The notes beneath the pieces were generated by a model that ran no database searches, was not told the origin of the DNA, and was given only the letters and a program-made list of their open reading frames with translations. Shown in pieces: positions 20,941-22,053 of a stretch of 22,053 nt of DNA; positions within the stretch are counted from its first letter, which is position 1, and every line of letters begins with the position of its first letter. The position numbers and the translations under genes were made by a program. Source of the DNA: Clostridia bacterium (GTDB taxonomy: Bacteria; Bacillota; Peptococcia; DRI-13; DTU073); assembly GCA_028709105.1 (NCBI GenBank), contig JAQVYD010000005.1:10479-32531 (forward strand). Reading direction: 5' to 3'.

Positions 20941-22053
20941 CTAATCTCTCCACTTTCCGGCTTGACACAAAGCCTCTTTCGCCACTTTCTTGTCATCAAA
21001 AGGGAATACCTGTGTACCAATTAACTGATAGTCTTCATGACCTTTACCCGCAATAATGATGATATCTTCCGGTTTTGCTTCCTGAACAGCCCTAAAAATA
21101 GCCTTTCTTCGATCTGCGATCTGTAAAAAAGGCGTACCATGAGCACCTCTTTCTAAACCTGGAACAATCTCCGCAATAATGGCGGCAGGTTCTTCGGAAC
21201 GAGGGTTATCAGAAGTAACAATACACAAATCAGAAAGCCTTCCCGCTACTTCTCCCATCAAGGACCGTTTCGTTCTATCCCTGTCACCGCCACAACCAAA
21301 AACAGTAATAATCCTGCCCCGCGCCAATTCTTTAGCTGTTTTAAGACAATTCTCCAAGCTATCCGGCGTATGAGAATAGTCAACGATCACCGTATATTCA
21401 TGGCCACCATTAACACTTTCAAAACGCCCCGGTATTCCCGCTATTTTTTCCAAAGTCGCAATAATCCCCTCGATGGGGATACCTTCCACTAAACCAACCG
21501 CAATCGCCGCCAGAGAATTATAAACATTAAACAACCCGGTTAATTTTAATTTTACAGCAAGCTGCTGGTTTGTATATCTAAGAAAATATTCTACGCCTGC
21601 AGAAGTGACCTGCACTTTTTCCGCTTTGACATCAGCGTCATTTTCAATGCCATAAGTAATAATAGGCACCCTCGTCATTTCAGCAAGATACTGCGTATAA
21701 GGGTCATCAGCATTAAGTATCGCAAACTTTCGTCTTTTTTTATGAGCATTATACCCGAGACTACTAAACAGTTTTCCTTTTGCCAAAAGATAACTCTCCA
21801 TATCTCTATGAAAATCAAGATGCTCTTGCGTTAAATTAGTAAATACAGCGATATCAAATTCCGTATTTCTTACCCGTTGTAATTCCAAAGCATGAGAACT
21901 CACTTCTATGACCCCGTATTCCGCCCCTTTCGCTAAAAAAAGTTTAAACAGTTTCTGCAGATCCGGAGCTTCCGGGGTAGTATGAGCAACCGGGAAAACC
22001 TCTTTCCCAATTCTGTTCTGAATAGTACCGACCAACCCTGCCCGATGACCGGC
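20941..22053 (-). CDS. murE: UDP-MurNAc-tripeptide synthetase MurE (C-terminal 370 residues; N-terminus outside window)
   Basis: Partial gene: the frame is open to the right edge, and the upstream part, including most of the N-terminal domain and the ATP loop, is missing. The part seen covers AGHRAGLVGTIQNRIG, HTTPEAPDLQ, EVSSHALELQRV (the carbamylated-lysine region is nearby), FTNLTQEHLDFH, the hinge FNVYNSLAAIAVG, VIVDYSHTPDSLENCL and VFGCGGDRDRTKR. The motif DNPRSEEP contains DNPR, which in the family marks ligases adding meso-diaminopimelate, so this enzyme most likely adds meso-DAP to UDP-MurNAc-L-Ala-D-Glu. It is the most upstream mur gene visible. The TTG at 22033-22035 is internal, not the true start. 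Confidence 0.97.
   Translation of the reverse strand, partial: AGHRAGLVGTIQNRIGKEVFPVAHTTPEAPDLQKLFKLFLAKGAEYGVIEVSSHALELQRVRNTEFDIAVFTNLTQEHLDFHRDMESYLLAKGKLFSSLGYNAHKKRRKFAILNADDPYTQYLAEMTRVPIITYGIENDADVKAEKVQVTSAGVEYFLRYTNQQLAVKLKLTGLFNVYNSLAAIAVGLVEGIPIEGIIATLEKIAGIPGRFESVNGGHEYTVIVDYSHTPDSLENCLKTAKELARGRIITVFGCGGDRDRTKRSLMGEVAGRLSDLCIVTSDNPRSEEPAAIIAEIVPGLERGAHGTPFLQIADRRKAIFRAVQEAKPEDIIIIAGKGHEDYQLIGTQVFPFDDKKVAKEALCQAGKWRD

Noticed and set aside
22033..22035. TTG as the start of murE
   Set aside because: The frame stays open to the edge and the preceding residues AGHRAG belong to the conserved MurE N-terminal domain.

Overview
This window is a chromosomal stretch from an endospore-forming, low-G+C (about 40% by eye) member of the Clostridia, most like Desulfotomaculum/Peptococcaceae-type genomes. 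The evidence is the gene order murE-murF-mraY-murD-ftsW-murG-murC-murB-murA-ftsQ-ftsZ-spoIIGA-sigE-(acetyltransferase)-sigG-ylmC, all on the minus strand, and the three sporulation proteins SpoIIGA, pro-SigE and SigG. The visible part of MurE carries the DNPR motif, so the wall probably contains meso-diaminopimelate. I do not assign a species.

Right part (about 8.8-22.05 kb): the division and cell wall (dcw) cluster, read right to left. MurE (cut by the window edge), MurF, MurD and MurC build the stem peptide. MraY and MurG make lipid I and lipid II, FtsW polymerises glycan, and MurB and MurA make UDP-MurNAc. FtsQ/DivIB and FtsZ belong to the divisome. No ftsA lies between ftsQ and ftsZ. The cluster is divided by a terminator overlapping the murA stop codon, a sigma-A promoter before ftsQ and a consensus sigma-H promoter before ftsZ.

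Middle part (about 5.0-8.6 kb): the sporulation block. spoIIGA-sigE sits behind a TTGACA/TATAAT promoter with an abnormally long 21-nt spacer and a 0A-box-like site, as expected for a Spo0A-activated promoter. A small GNAT acetyltransferase with its own terminator separates sigE from sigG. sigG has a perfect sigma-F promoter, and ylmC (PRC barrel) follows it.

Left part (1-5.0 kb): an accessory region. It holds a 14-TM drug-efflux-type MFS transporter, a small coiled-coil protein, two very cysteine-rich proteins of unknown function (26 and 18 Cys) on either side of a secreted CAP/YkwD-like protein, and a 372-nt divergent intergenic region with several unexplained structures.

Mobile-type repeats: five copies of a REP-like hairpin, usually preceded by GTAG (arms GGAACGACG/CGTCGTTCC), lie at about 40, 8690, 14680, 14755 and 14835. 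One copy shows paired compensatory changes in both arms. Two copies sit inside tandem ~76-nt units with near-identical inverted ends in the murG-murC gap. No Y1/RAYT transposase gene is in the window. I see no tRNA, rRNA, CRISPR array or prophage.
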